Under the pieces are notes generated by a model, which was not told the origin of the DNA, ran no database searches, and saw only the letters and a program-made list of their open reading frames with translations. The translations under genes and the position numbers were made by a program. From Skeletonema tropicum (taxonomy: Eukaryota; Bacillariophyta; Thalassiosirophyceae; Thalassiosirales; Thalassiosiraceae): a stretch of DNA of 64,000 nt. Shown here in pieces: positions 63,723 through 64,000 of the stretch. Every line of letters starts with the position of its first letter. Positions within the stretch are counted from its first letter, which is position 1. The stretch is from positions 248,001 through 312,000 of the forward strand of contig CM074137.1 in the NCBI GenBank assembly GCA_037178625.1, written 5' to 3'.

Positions 63723-64000
63723 ATGATGATGATGATGAAATCGATAAGCGCCGTGGCCATCCTTCTAGCCGCATCATCATGTGATGGCTTCTTTACTACT
63801 ACATCCTCCTCCTGCTGCTGTAACACCAGAAGCCCATCATCATCATTACTGCTTGCAACACCAATTCAAGGACCCATCAATGAAGATATCTTCTCCACAA
63901 CTCCCCCTTTACGTATCGAAGGGAGCAGTTTGAAGACATGGTCGGGATTTCAATCGAATAGGGTTCAGGTGTCGATCAAGTCGATGGGGCGGCCTGTGGA
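63723..64000 (+). CDS. Secreted or plastid-type protein, second copy (cut by window end)
   Basis: The first 278 bp of the coding sequence match 27780-28057. The end of exon 1, the intron and exon 2 lie outside the window, so intactness cannot be judged. Confidence 0.7.
   Translation, partial: MMMMMKSISAVAILLAASSCDGFFTTTSSSCCCNTRSPSSSLLLATPIQGPINEDIFSTTPPLRIEGSSLKTWSGFQSNRVQVSIKSMGRPV

Larger units (their letters stand above)
58327..64000. repeat. Segmental duplication, copy 2 (continues beyond the window)
   Basis: Near-identical to 22378-28057 (see there), in the same orientation, 35.9 kb away. It includes intergenic DNA as well as genes, so it arose by DNA duplication and not by retroposition. 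Confidence 0.95.

Noticed and set aside
1..64000. CRISPR arrays, rRNA genes or bacterial operons
   Set aside because: No regularly spaced short repeats, no rRNA-like sequence, and gene structure is eukaryotic with introns.

Overview
The window is nuclear DNA of a stramenopile alga, almost certainly a diatom. Genes are spaced on both strands with no operons. GT-AG introns are short (80-270 bp). Several products start with a signal-peptide/plastid-type presequence, and several belong to lineage-expanded families I associate with diatoms (SnoaL-like plastid protein, MYND/RING/Sel1 proteins, zinc-finger proteins usually labelled WRKY19-like). I cannot name the species from sequence alone.

Layout. 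1-6969: at least 2.75 head-to-tail copies of an identical 2,531-bp unit whose right edge lies inside a SnoaL-like gene. 7379-10442: a 3.06-kb foldback transposon with about 1-kb inverted arms and a 5-bp target duplication, inserted 40 bp upstream of an importin-11-like gene (10487-14057). 14-21 kb: a membrane protein, then a locally duplicated block with two paralogous proteins of unknown function (16041, 19415), a type II membrane protein and decayed copies. 21.9-28.1 kb: a cassette with a surface protein, minisatellite, gene fragments, a phospholipase D-like gene and a plastid-type protein. The cassette recurs almost identically at 58327-64000. 29-33 kb: MYND/RING/Sel1 genes, every one of them broken. 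33-35 kb: diverged repeats and a pseudogene. 35.7-41.8 kb: a PDZ-ferredoxin protein, a 1.75-kb inverted-repeat element, two 3'-overlapping convergent genes and a MYND protein. 42-46 kb: a tRNA-derived SINE with perfect 14-bp target duplications, a four-exon GPI-anchored protein and a MITE. 46-58 kb: mostly intact single genes, including a derlin-ankyrin fusion, a peptidase-S51-like protein, a zinc-finger protein and a MORN-membrane-RING protein.

The main theme is genome turnover: tandem and segmental duplication, four kinds of mobile element, and many family genes carrying precise small lesions, next to long housekeeping genes with clean reading frames. The genes do not form one pathway. The most notable items are the SINE, the two inverted-repeat element families, the recently copied 5.7-kb cassette, the 2.5-kb array and the unusual domain fusions.
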